From: Chitinophaga pinensis
GTDB taxonomy: Bacteria; Bacteroidota; Bacteroidia; NS11-12g; UBA955
Length of the DNA: 64,000 bases
Assembly: GCA_945877575.1 (NCBI GenBank)
Contig: CAMDUE010000012.1
Span: 1-64,000 of the forward strand
Direction: 5' to 3'
The position numbers were made by a program, and so were the translations under genes. Positions 53,524 through 62,107 of this stretch are shown here, one piece after another. The notes under the pieces are model-generated. The model saw only the letters and a program-made list of their open reading frames with translations, had not been told where the DNA came from and searched no databases. The number at the start of each line of letters is the position of its first letter. Within the stretch, counting starts at the first letter, position 1.

Positions 53524-55103
53524 TCAAAGGGTTTAATTTTATATAAAACAATTTTATCTGGCAAATATTGTGACATGGGTTTATGGCAGGAATTACAATC
53601 TACATCTTTATGTTTGCCTTCCAATGGAAATTTGGTTTTTTGATGATTAAAGTTAGGCACAGGCCAACCTTTATTGGTTGAGTGACAGTCTAAACAATTG
53701 TTTTCTTGAAATTGCCCCATATGTATGTCTTCATGACATTGAACACAATCTAAATTGGGCAATTTGAATTTTTGGATCCAATTTTCGGAAGCATCTTTTT
53801 CTTCCGAAAAATGGCATTTTCGGCACGAGACTGATTGATGTTCGCCCTCAAGTTTGAAATTGGTCGTATTGTGATCAAACTTTATATCTGACCATTGATC
53901 GGTATTATGGCAATTGCTGCAAGAATTATCTCGATAGAAACTAGTATCTAAATAGTTTTTATGAATGTCCTTATGGCAAGAAACGCATGATTTATCCTGA
54001 AACTTAAACTGCAATTTATTATTGCTATTGGGACGGTGGCAACTAATGCAAGAAACCGCTTCATGAGAACCTGTTAAAGGATATGAAGATTTTTGATGTT
54101 CATTAAAATCATAACCACTGAAAGTGAAGTTTTGATTCAGATCATGACAGTCTTTACAGTCCCTAACCACACCGTTGGCTTGCTTAAATTCACCTTCGTG
54201 ATAATCTTTATGGCAATCATTGCACCTTGCAAAGGGTATGTTTTTTGCAAATCCTTGAGTATGGCATTTTTTACAATCTACACCTATATGCTTACCCTCC
54301 AAAGGATATCCGGTTTGATTGTGATCAAATGTTTCTTGATTCTTGAGGGATTTCCATGTCTGTTCGCTATGACATTTCTTACAATCCAAGCCAAATTTAT
54401 TTTCATGTGGATCTTTGTGACAATCAACACATTTTGAAAACGCAATACCACGAAAAATTTGAAATTTCTTGTTTTCACGTTGCGTAATTTTATGACAATC
54501 CACACATGAAACCTTTACATGCGCTCCATTCAACTTGAATTTTGATTGTTTATTGTGATTGAAATTGGGCGCAGTTTTAAAAGTACTCATGGAATGACAT
54601 TCCAAACAATTTGCACTCAACGTTTTTTGATGGTAATCATCATGACAACTTAAGCACTGAGTGGATAACCCCAAAAAAGTTTTCTTGTTTGCCTTGAGTG
54701 AAGCAATTTGTACATTTTTAGCTTTGTGGCACTCTCGGCAACTCACTTTAGCGTGCGCCTCCTCTAGATTGTATCCTGTTAATTTGTGATCAAACTTCTT
54801 TTCGTCCAAATGAATAGCATCAAATTTTCTACCATGGTGCTCCGAATGACAAGTAATACAAGATTTACCTTTCATTTGCGAACTGACGTGAAACCCTTTT
54901 TTTTGCTTAATTCTTTGATTCAATTCTTTGTGGCAAGACAGACATTTTGATTCTTGAATTTTTGAACCTACGCTATGACATTGGGTGCAATTTTTAAGGC
55001 CCTCTAGTTCTTTATGAGCTTCAGATAAGTCTCCTGGTGAAAACTGCCCTTCTACTTTTGTAAAACACAAAACTAAAATCAATATGATTAGGTATTTCCT
55101 CAA
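53496..55103 (-). CDS. Multiheme cytochrome c with 20 CxxCH motifs
   Basis: This 535-residue protein has a signal peptide (YLIILILVLCFTKVEG) and twenty CxxCH motifs, beginning NCTQCH and ending ECIDCH. A repeating unit, F.LEG.H..V.C..CH, then C..CH.D.H, recurs through the whole length (KLNGAHVKVSCVDCHK, PLEGKHIGVDCKKCHTQG, KLEGEHQSVSCRKCHFSE, PLEGKHKDVDCNSCHKPM). The repeat unit probably arose by internal duplication. It could bind about twenty hemes, more than typical decaheme conduits. Its start overlaps the flavoprotein stop (ATGA). Confidence 0.92.
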   Translation of the reverse strand: MRKYLIILILVLCFTKVEGQFSPGDLSEAHKELEGLKNCTQCHSVGSKIQESKCLSCHKELNQRIKQKKGFHVSSQMKGKSCITCHSEHHGRKFDAIHLDEKKFDHKLTGYNLEEAHAKVSCRECHKAKNVQIASLKANKKTFLGLSTQCLSCHDDYHQKTLSANCLECHSMSTFKTAPNFNHNKQSKFKLNGAHVKVSCVDCHKITQRENKKFQIFRGIAFSKCVDCHKDPHENKFGLDCKKCHSEQTWKSLKNQETFDHNQTGYPLEGKHIGVDCKKCHTQGFAKNIPFARCNDCHKDYHEGEFKQANGVVRDCKDCHDLNQNFTFSGYDFNEHQKSSYPLTGSHEAVSCISCHRPNSNNKLQFKFQDKSCVSCHKDIHKNYLDTSFYRDNSCSNCHNTDQWSDIKFDHNTTNFKLEGEHQSVSCRKCHFSEEKDASENWIQKFKLPNLDCVQCHEDIHMGQFQENNCLDCHSTNKGWPVPNFNHQKTKFPLEGKHKDVDCNSCHKPMSQYLPDKIVLYKIKPFECIDCHKAN

Positions 55104-56440
55104 TGTGATTTAATGATTTTATTCTTGGCAATTTCCATATTCACGCCCGCATTCTTCAAAAATTCAGTAGGTAACTCTCCGCCTGCAAATATGTATACTT
55201 TGTCTATGCTTTCCATGGTTTCTTGAATGCCATTGCATTCTATTTTCAAGGAATTTTTAGATATCTCTTTAAGTTCTGAATTGAAAATTACCTTTATCTG
55301 ATTGGCATTAATTGCTGCTTTAATTTTCTCTTCATTTAATGACTTGATTCTTGCAAACTCACTTTTCCTGTAAGATAAGAAAACTTCATTCTGGTCTTTC
55401 AACATTAATGCAGCCTCTATAGCTGAATCACCTCCCCCAACTACCATAATTCTCTCATTTTTAATTTCATCTGCTTCAATCAATCGATAAGCAACGTGCG
55501 TGGAAATTTCGCCAGGAATATTGAGTTTTCGGGGAGAGCCACGTCTACCAATTGCTAGTAAAACCGACTTACTGAAGATCTTTTCACCGCCTTGTAAAAT
55601 GCTAACAAAGAAATCATTCTCTTTATTGATAGAATCAACCTTAGTGTTTTCTTGGATAATCAACTCGTATTTTTCTCTGATTTCCATCCAAAAATCCAAC
55701 AATTCCTCTTTGCTAGTATATTCCATTTTCACTTCACCATAAAGGGGTAATTGCACCGGATGTGTCATAACTATTTTACCCCGAGGATAGGTAAAAACAG
55801 TACCTCCTAAACTGTCTTGTTCAAAAACGATGTAGTTCAAATTCAGTTCTTTTGCTCTCAGCGCGGCACCAATTCCAGCTGGGCCAGATCCAACAATGAC
55901 TAAATCATAGTGTTGAAAATCGAGGGATTTAGACTCGGAAGAGCTGTCAATTTTAGCTTTAATTCCATTCACCGCTGCAATTCCTTGTTCAATGGAATTC
56001 TTAATCAATCCCATTCCACCAAGTTCTCCGGCAACAAAAATACCCTCAACATTGGTCTCATAATCAGGTTTAATGTGCGGTAATTCTACGCCGCGCTTTT
56101 CTGTACCAATACGTAAGCTTATTGCATCAACCGGACAAGCCAAAAAACAAGCACCATGTCCAATACAACTCGTAGTGTTAATCAAAGTTCCACGACCACT
56201 CATTATTCCGAGTACATCTTTTTCGGGACAAGCGTTTACACAAGCGCCGCTACCTATGCATTTGTGCGGGTCAATATAAGGGTACAATGATAAAGGCTCA
56301 TATCTACCAGTTTTTTGCGCTGTTTCAACTTTCAATTGAGTTTGATGAGACAGTTGTTGAAATTTTCTCAAATAGCGAACAAAAACAACAACGATAAAAA
56401 TACCGGTTATTGCATAGGTAGCTAATTCGAAAATATCCAT
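55100..56440 (-). CDS. Ferredoxin / thioredoxin-reductase-like flavoprotein
   Basis: A 446-residue protein with an N-terminal membrane helix (YAITGIFIVVVFVRYLRKF) and two [4Fe-4S] ferredoxin motifs (CIGSGACVNACPEKDV, CIGHGACFLACPVDAI). A pyridine-nucleotide flavin oxidoreductase of the thioredoxin-reductase type follows: VIVGSGPAGIGAALRAKE, SVLLAIGRRGSP and MVVGGGDSAIEAALML. It lacks the CxxC redox pair of true TrxB. The segment GIFVAGELGGMGLIKNSIEQ lies between the halves. It would pass electrons from NAD(P)H through Fe-S clusters to the multiheme proteins encoded next. Confidence 0.88.
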   Translation of the reverse strand: MDIFELATYAITGIFIVVVFVRYLRKFQQLSHQTQLKVETAQKTGRYEPLSLYPYIDPHKCIGSGACVNACPEKDVLGIMSGRGTLINTTSCIGHGACFLACPVDAISLRIGTEKRGVELPHIKPDYETNVEGIFVAGELGGMGLIKNSIEQGIAAVNGIKAKIDSSSESKSLDFQHYDLVIVGSGPAGIGAALRAKELNLNYIVFEQDSLGGTVFTYPRGKIVMTHPVQLPLYGEVKMEYTSKEELLDFWMEIREKYELIIQENTKVDSINKENDFFVSILQGGEKIFSKSVLLAIGRRGSPRKLNIPGEISTHVAYRLIEADEIKNERIMVVGGGDSAIEAALMLKDQNEVFLSYRKSEFARIKSLNEEKIKAAINANQIKVIFNSELKEISKNSLKIECNGIQETMESIDKVYIFAGGELPTEFLKNAGVNMEIAKNKIIKSH

Positions 56441-56449
56441 ATTAAATTG

Positions 56450-57169
56450 CTAAAATATCCATGTGTAACCCATTAGCAAAGTAACTATTACATGAATGAT
56501 TACAATTACTAACATGATTAATGCAAATGGTTTGTGAAATATATGCCAGTACGAAAACCAACGTTGCATTTTATCTAACTGAGCGAGCTGTCTCTGCAAA
56601 CTTTTTAATTTTCGCAAGTTCTTCTTTACGTCTTTCTTTTGATGATTGTTTGTTTCATTGGAACCGAATTCATCGGCAATGGAATGAATTTGAGCTTCAA
56701 TCTCCCGCATGCCCAATGCCTTACCGTCTAAACTTCTCGGAATCTGAACATAAATATAGCGGCCCACGACACCACTCAAGACCACCAAAACCATACTCCA
56801 AAAACCTACAGAAACTATACCACCAAACTTAAAAGTGGTATGAAATAGGATCAAAATTGGGCCTATCGTACACAAGAAAATATGAAATTCAAGCAAATAT
56901 TTTAAGCGTACAAACTTCTCAAATCTCAACGTTTTTTTCGCGTAGATATATCCAAAAACACCAATTGAAATGATGATTGTACCAATTATTCCATATCCAT
57001 GCCCAAGCGTGCCTGATGCGTTCAATGATTTATAATCAGGGTGGTAAAATCTTAGTTCTAATGGGGTTTGGTAAAATTGATACCCGTCAATCGACAATTT
57101 AATCAAAAGCCACAATGTAAAAGCTATCATGAAAGAGCGAAAAATGAAAATTCTAACAGACAGACTCAT
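56450..57169 (-). CDS. Heme-b-like membrane protein, first gene of the multiheme operon
   Basis: This 239-residue protein has five or six helices (FIFRSFMIAFTLWLLIKL, IIGTIIISIGVFGYIYA, VGFWSMVLVVLSGVVGRYIY and others). Histidines are placed as axial ligands (LGHGYG, FHIFLCTIGPILILFHT, WHIFHKPFALIMLVIVIIHV), similar to cytochrome b561/ferric-reductase-like proteins. A cytoplasmic coiled-coil lies in the middle. It is likely the quinol-side or membrane entry of electrons. Ten bases separate it from the flavoprotein gene. Confidence 0.8.
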   Translation of the reverse strand: MSLSVRIFIFRSFMIAFTLWLLIKLSIDGYQFYQTPLELRFYHPDYKSLNASGTLGHGYGIIGTIIISIGVFGYIYAKKTLRFEKFVRLKYLLEFHIFLCTIGPILILFHTTFKFGGIVSVGFWSMVLVVLSGVVGRYIYVQIPRSLDGKALGMREIEAQIHSIADEFGSNETNNHQKKDVKKNLRKLKSLQRQLAQLDKMQRWFSYWHIFHKPFALIMLVIVIIHVIVTLLMGYTWIF

Positions 57170-57247
57170 GATTTCTTTAGTTCACAAATTTAACCAAAAC
57201 AGTCCAAATTGCAATTTTATTGTCAAAAACCACAACTCAATTTCAGT

Positions 57248-57499
57248 CTAAATTCGCGCCATCCTTACCTTCAAAATCACCGCAGACAACACGGTTAATA
57301 TTCCAATAAGGTAGAGCGCCCAATCTATGCCAAAATAGTCGGCTGTAACTCCGGAAATCATGGCTCCAAATGCATAGCCCAAATCGCGCCACAACCTAAA
57401 TATACCTATACTTTCTGCACGTTGGAGCGGATGTGCTACCTGCGCTATAGTTGATAAAAACGTGGGATAAACCAACGCCGTGCCCAGTCCAAGAACCAC
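57248..57499 (-). pseudogene. C-terminal fragment of an MFS transporter
   Basis: Eighty-three codons (LGLGTALVYPTFLSTIAQVA, AESIGIFRLWRDLGYAFGAM, GIDWALYLIGILTVLSAVIL) match the last three or four helices of a major facilitator protein. A TAG lies immediately upstream and no other part of a transporter is present. It is a remnant of a gene of about 400 codons. Confidence 0.8.
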
Positions 57500-57526
57500 C
57501 TATAACCCAGCGAATTCATAAAATCA

Positions 57527-58156
57527 TCAATCTAGAATCAAAATTTTAGTTGTTCCATCAACTCTTGAAATATATTGACCTGAGGGTAATTCTGGCAATT
57601 TTACATTTATTATTAAACCGTCAAAAAAGGAAGAAAAGACCTTACAACCCATAAAGTCAAATAGTTCTACATGATGTTTCCTGATATTGTCTTTAAATTC
57701 CAAAGTAAATTCACCGGTTGTTGGGTTGGGGAATACCTCAAACAATTGTTAGGAAGGTTTGTTATGCTTCGCCGAATTTCCGAAGATAAATTTACAAGTG
57801 TCGGTTCTATTCTCGTTTAAGTAAATAAAGGTAACGTTTAAAGGTTCGCAATAATTTGCCTTTATTAATTCTACCGGAAAATCTTGTGTGGTTTTTCCAA
57901 TCTGTCCAAAATAGAACATTTGTCCTTTTGCGATGGTATCTCCCATACAATCTGTCATCACTGAGATATAGGGATAACCAATCATTTGGGTTGTATTGGC
58001 TTGAAATTCAATTCCCATTTGCATGGTGTTCTTATTTATTGAATCCGCAATAAAATGTTTGATCTTGAAGTTATCGCAAGTAATGGTTTGAGCATTGAGA
58101 TTACCAAAGTGCAAAACAAAAGCCCTTGAAAGTTTAATAAAATTATTCAAGTTCAT
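57527..58156 (-). pseudogene. Secreted protein with T9SS type A domain, interrupted by in-frame TAA
   Basis: The first 135 codons (signal-like start, NLNAQTITCDNFKIKHFIAD, mostly beta sequence with cysteines) stop at TAA 57751-57749. The same frame continues without interruption as QLFEVFPNPTTGEFTLEF ... YISRVDGTTKILILD, a type A T9SS sorting domain, to 57527. A single substitution would restore a 209-residue protein. As read, the cargo is not targeted to T9SS. Readthrough cannot be excluded. Confidence 0.8.
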
Positions 58157-58218
58157 CTTTCTAAGATCTATCTATTCTTGAAATAAATGTTTACTCATCC
58201 CCAAAAAGGACGCAACGA

Positions 58219-59106
58219 TTACAAAATTTTATTGCGTTTAAACCAAATATAAATGCCCAAAGAAATCGCAGCCATGCAAACCAAGACCAGGTAGTATCCG
58301 TATTTTAATGATAGTTCAGGCATATAGTGAAAATTCATTCCATATACACCAACAATAAACGTTAAAGGCAAGAAAAAGGCAGAAAAAATAGTAAGCAACT
58401 TCATAACATCGTTGCTTTTCTTTGTATTTACTGATAAATAAGCATTCAATAAATTATTGGCATTTTCAAGAATCTCTTCGTAATTCAAAACTAAACTTAC
58501 CAATTGGTCTTTAAGATCGTAAATAGCTGTGGAATATTTAAATTCTACCTCCATTTGATTGATCACTGCTTGAAACATCACCAGTAATTTCTTGGTGATG
58601 CGCGTTTGCGTTTTCAATAAGTACAAATCTTCCAATGAAATTTTAGATTCATCTTTTAAAAAGACCTGTTTTTCCAAAAGTGCAATTTTTTCATCCAGTT
58701 CAGATAACGGCTTCTCATAGGTAAAAATCATTTTTGAAATTATTTGAATGAGCAGTTCTTCGGGATGTTTGAAAGACGGATTTTCAAAATGCAAGAACTT
58801 AAAATCAGTCCTGTGTACTGTGATAATCCAATTCTTTGAATAAAAGAAGGCTATTTTATTCGATAGTTGGTTGATGGTTGTTGAACCCTTTTTTATGGCT
58901 GAGGTAAACGCCCTCAAAATCAAAAATTTATGTGAATTTGACTGTTCATACTTGGGTAAATGTCCATGTTGTAGACTATCTAGAATTTGGAATTCATCCA
59001 ATTCATATTCTTTTGACAGTAATTTTAAAGTTTCTTTATCGGGATTTGTAAAATCAAGCCATTTGAAGGTTTCAAATTCTACAACAGATTTTTTTGAGGA
59101 TTGCAT
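58219..59106 (-). CDS. corA: CorA-type magnesium/cobalt transporter
   Basis: This 295-residue protein has the CorA layout: a soluble, helical N-terminal domain and two C-terminal transmembrane helices. The invariant GMN motif is at residues 256-258 (VGVYGMNFHYMPELS). CorA forms a pentameric Mg2+ channel. Length and motifs are normal and the gene is monocistronic. Confidence 0.93.
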   Translation of the reverse strand: MQSSKKSVVEFETFKWLDFTNPDKETLKLLSKEYELDEFQILDSLQHGHLPKYEQSNSHKFLILRAFTSAIKKGSTTINQLSNKIAFFYSKNWIITVHRTDFKFLHFENPSFKHPEELLIQIISKMIFTYEKPLSELDEKIALLEKQVFLKDESKISLEDLYLLKTQTRITKKLLVMFQAVINQMEVEFKYSTAIYDLKDQLVSLVLNYEEILENANNLLNAYLSVNTKKSNDVMKLLTIFSAFFLPLTFIVGVYGMNFHYMPELSLKYGYYLVLVCMAAISLGIYIWFKRNKIL

Positions 59107-59261
59107 AATACTATCTCAAAGATGTAGATAAATTAAGAATTTTACATTTAAAGTTTTTGTGATCATAGAATTGATATTTACCAATGGTTAGAGGTTCTCG
59201 ATTCCAAACAACTGTAAAGTCAAAAATTTCAAAAATATCTTTAATTTGCTAAACCAAACTC

Positions 59262-60359
59262 ATGAAAAAGTTAGCCCTATTCCTTGTGCTTTTAGTAGTG
59301 ACTTCTTCACTATTTTCTCAAAAATCAACCCATCCCGATGTTAAAAAGGGCGAATGTTACAGCTTTTCTGGTTCTATTGGGGACTACCCAATAACTATGA
59401 TCCTCGAAGTTGTTGAAAACGAAGTATCAGGCCGATATTATTATCATAAAATTGGAACAGCCATAGAATTTAAAGGTGCCTCCAACGATAGTGGATATAC
59501 ATTAGAAACTTTGTATGGTGGCGACACAGAAAACGAAAAATTCATTTTATCCATTTTCCATAATGAGTTGATGGGTCAGTGGCAAAAACAGAACAAATCA
59601 CTTTCAGTTTCTCTGTCTCGTTTCACCAATCCGATATCCATTTACGAAGTCCATAAAACGATAAAGCCAAACAATTTAAAAAACACAGAAGATATGCGAG
59701 AGGCACATATCCAATTTCGAATTCTTTGGCCAGAGGACGCATCCCCCGAATCTCAAAAAATTAGAGAGCAGCAATTTTCACTCATCAATTCCATGCAATT
59801 CGGAGCTGAAGATGCGTCTGCAATGAAATTCAATGTCCCTATAGATCCAAGAACCATTCAAGGCAACCCATCTCAACTGATTTCACAACTTCAAACCATT
59901 TGTAACTTCATCAGCGATGATTTCGCCAAGGAAATCAATGAAAATACAGAAAGTGGATTTGGCAATAGAGACCTAATGCAAATTTCTAGCATTGAATTTG
60001 ACTCTGAACGTTTTAAGGTTATTAGTAATCATGCTTATGAGTACAACGGCGGAGCGCATGGAATGTTTGGAACAAGCCACATAACTTGGGATAAATCTTT
60101 GAATAAATGGGCAGTCATAGATGATTATTTTTCAAAAAAACAACAGAAGAAAATCCCATCTATCATGACGACCCAGTACAAAATACAACATGGAATACCC
60201 ACAAAAGACAAGCTCTCCCTTCACGGATTGTGGATAGAGTCGTTCACTGAGATAGGTGGAGATGTTTATTTCACTGACCTAGGATTGACCACTTCTTTTG
60301 GACTTTATGAAATCGCACCATACAGTGAAGGAATCATATCGGTGTTTGTACCTTGGTAA
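59262..60359 (+). CDS. Secreted DUF3298-type protein
   Basis: This 365-residue protein has a signal peptide (LALFLVLLVVTSSLFSQ). Its C-terminal half carries EYNGGAHGMFGTSHITWD and the ending LYEIAPYSEGIISVFVP, characteristic of the DUF3298 (RsiV-type) region. In other bacteria such domains occur in lysozyme-binding or anti-sigma proteins; the function here is unknown. The N-terminal region (residues 25-130) is a beta-type domain. Confidence 0.82.
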   Translation: MKKLALFLVLLVVTSSLFSQKSTHPDVKKGECYSFSGSIGDYPITMILEVVENEVSGRYYYHKIGTAIEFKGASNDSGYTLETLYGGDTENEKFILSIFHNELMGQWQKQNKSLSVSLSRFTNPISIYEVHKTIKPNNLKNTEDMREAHIQFRILWPEDASPESQKIREQQFSLINSMQFGAEDASAMKFNVPIDPRTIQGNPSQLISQLQTICNFISDDFAKEINENTESGFGNRDLMQISSIEFDSERFKVISNHAYEYNGGAHGMFGTSHITWDKSLNKWAVIDDYFSKKQQKKIPSIMTTQYKIQHGIPTKDKLSLHGLWIESFTEIGGDVYFTDLGLTTSFGLYEIAPYSEGIISVFVPW

Positions 60360-60363
60360 TGGC

Positions 60364-60503
60364 ACCGGGTACTAGGTACCGGGTACCGGGTACCGGGTAC
60401 CGGGTACCGGGTTTCGGGTTTCGGACCACGGACCACGGACCATCGACTGTGGACTATGGACTATGAGACCATAGACCACAGACTCCCGTCACTCGTCACA
60501 AGA
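60364..60503. repeat. Heptamer word array C (20 units)
   Basis: Words of exactly seven bases follow one another without a break: ACCGGGT, ACTAGGT, ACCGGGT (five), TTCGGGT, TTCGGAC, CACGGAC (two), CATCGAC, TGTGGAC, TATGGAC, TATGAGA, CCATAGA, CCACAGA, CTCCCGT, CACTCGT, CACAAGA. It lies between convergent genes and may continue toward the icd stop at 60519. Confidence 0.85.
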
Positions 60504-60518
60504 CTCTAGCCCCTAAAA

Positions 60519-61964
60519 CTATTGCCCCTGCCCCAACGAAAACGCTGGTTTGCCATCGAAGGCGTAAAGGTTTTCTGTTTTGATTACGTCAATACCGGCA
60601 GATTCCGCCTTTTGGAGGAGTTCAATGATTTCGGTGTTTGACATTTTCTCGCCCTCGGTCTTTTTGAAACGACAACGCCAATGGTCTGTCAAGAAAGTTT
60701 CAGGGAACCCGTCAGGATATACTTTGATTCCGCGATTGGTTATCATACTCAGATTTATAGATTCAGACGCGATAGCTTCTAACATAGCACCCAATTTATT
60801 GGTATCGGTATGGGCCCAATGAACAAAAAGATCTACTCCCAAAAGGTCTTTCTTCTTGGCCGGTTTTCTCTGATATTTCGGAAGAACCAATGAACCCGCT
60901 TCTGCGAATTCTACCGCTTTTAATTGTCGCGGCTCTTGACCAATGCGCGCAATCAATGCATCGGCAAACTCCTTGGTTCCCACTTTTTGAGTGCTCACAC
61001 CTGACTTGTAAATGTCAGCTGTGTGAATTCCGTCTTCCAAGGTTCTTAACCAAGCATTCTGGATTTTCTCACCCACTTTGGGTTGGCCAATGTGCGCCAA
61101 CATTTGAATGGCTCCTTGAATCAGTCCTGATGGATTTGCAATGTTTTGTCCTGCAATGGTTGGTGCTGAACCGTGAATGGCTTCAAACATTGCACATTCT
61201 TCACCGATATTTGCTGAGCCAGCCAGTCCAACAGAACCGGTAATTTGAGCAGCAATATCGCTGATGATATCACCATAAAGATTCAATGTTACAATAACAT
61301 CGAAATCTTCTGGGGTGTCTGCTAATTTTGCTGATCCAATGTCAATGATCCAGTGTTCGTTTTGGATTTCTGGATATTCTGCTGCGATCTCGCGGAAAAC
61401 TTCGTGAAACAAACCATCGGTCTGCTTCATAATATTATCTTTTGATAAACACGTTACCTTTTTACGGCCTTGTTGCTTTGCATATTCAAAGGCATAGCGA
61501 ATGATTTTTTCACAACCGGGTCTACTGATTAATTTCAAGCATTGAACCACCTCATCGGTTTGTTGATGTTCAATTCCGGCATATAGATCTTCTTCGTTTT
61601 CGCGAATGATAACCAGATCCATCAATGGATGTTTGGTTTCAATGTAGGGGTGCAAGCTGAAACAGGGACGAATGTTCGCATACAGGCCTAAAAATTTGCG
61701 TGTGGTTACGTTCAAACTTTTATAACCACCACCTTGAGGTGTGGTGATGGGTGCTTTTAAGAATACTTTATTGCGACGAATAATGTCCCAAGCATCATTT
61801 GAAATACCCGATGTATTTCCAGAAAGGTACACTTTCTCACCAATTTCAATTTCATCAAATTCAATTTCGGCGCTAGCTGCTTCTAATATACGAAGTGTAG
61901 CTTCCATGATTTCGGGTCCAATACCGTCTCCCTTGGCTAAAGTAATTCTCTTTTTATCTGTCAT
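60519..61964 (-). CDS. icd: Isocitrate dehydrogenase (long form)
   Basis: This 481-residue enzyme has the isocitrate/isopropylmalate dehydrogenase fold: KGDGIGPEIMEATLRILEAA, the substrate loop GGGYKSLNVTTRKFLGLYAN then IRPC, the segment RENEEDLYAGIE, the catalytic YAFEYAKQQGRKKVT and NIANPSGLIQGAIQMLAHIG. The extra C-terminal domain of about 140 residues (DLFVHWAHTDTNKLGAMLEA) makes it a type II long-form IDH. It catalyses the oxidative decarboxylation step of the TCA cycle. ATG 61964 (MTDKKRITLAKG) is preferred over the upstream MQTNKSN start. It diverges from a LysR gene. Confidence 0.94.
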   Translation of the reverse strand: MTDKKRITLAKGDGIGPEIMEATLRILEAASAEIEFDEIEIGEKVYLSGNTSGISNDAWDIIRRNKVFLKAPITTPQGGGYKSLNVTTRKFLGLYANIRPCFSLHPYIETKHPLMDLVIIRENEEDLYAGIEHQQTDEVVQCLKLISRPGCEKIIRYAFEYAKQQGRKKVTCLSKDNIMKQTDGLFHEVFREIAAEYPEIQNEHWIIDIGSAKLADTPEDFDVIVTLNLYGDIISDIAAQITGSVGLAGSANIGEECAMFEAIHGSAPTIAGQNIANPSGLIQGAIQMLAHIGQPKVGEKIQNAWLRTLEDGIHTADIYKSGVSTQKVGTKEFADALIARIGQEPRQLKAVEFAEAGSLVLPKYQRKPAKKKDLLGVDLFVHWAHTDTNKLGAMLEAIASESINLSMITNRGIKVYPDGFPETFLTDHWRCRFKKTEGEKMSNTEIIELLQKAESAGIDVIKTENLYAFDGKPAFSLGQGQ

Positions 61965-62030
61965 GTTGGATTTATTCGTTTGCAAATTTGTTGATTCCTT
62001 TTAATTTGTTTTTATTTATGTTTGAAATAG

Positions 62031-62055
62031 CAATCATAAATATTTTTTATGATTG
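62031..62055. promoter_or_regulatory. Palindromic operator between icd and a LysR gene
   Basis: CAATCATAAA (62031-62040) and TTTATGATTG (62046-62055) form a perfect 10-bp inverted repeat with a TATTT spacer. It lies between the divergent icd and LysR-type genes, in the usual position for a LysR box (T-N11-A type). Confidence 0.75.
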
Positions 62056-62107
62056 TAGATCTCACTGCAAAATTAAATGAAACCAATCAATACCGCATTG
62101 TAAGACT

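Noticed and set aside
60364-60503. CRISPR array
   Set aside because: The repeat unit is 7 bases with no spacers and no cas genes are present anywhere in the window.
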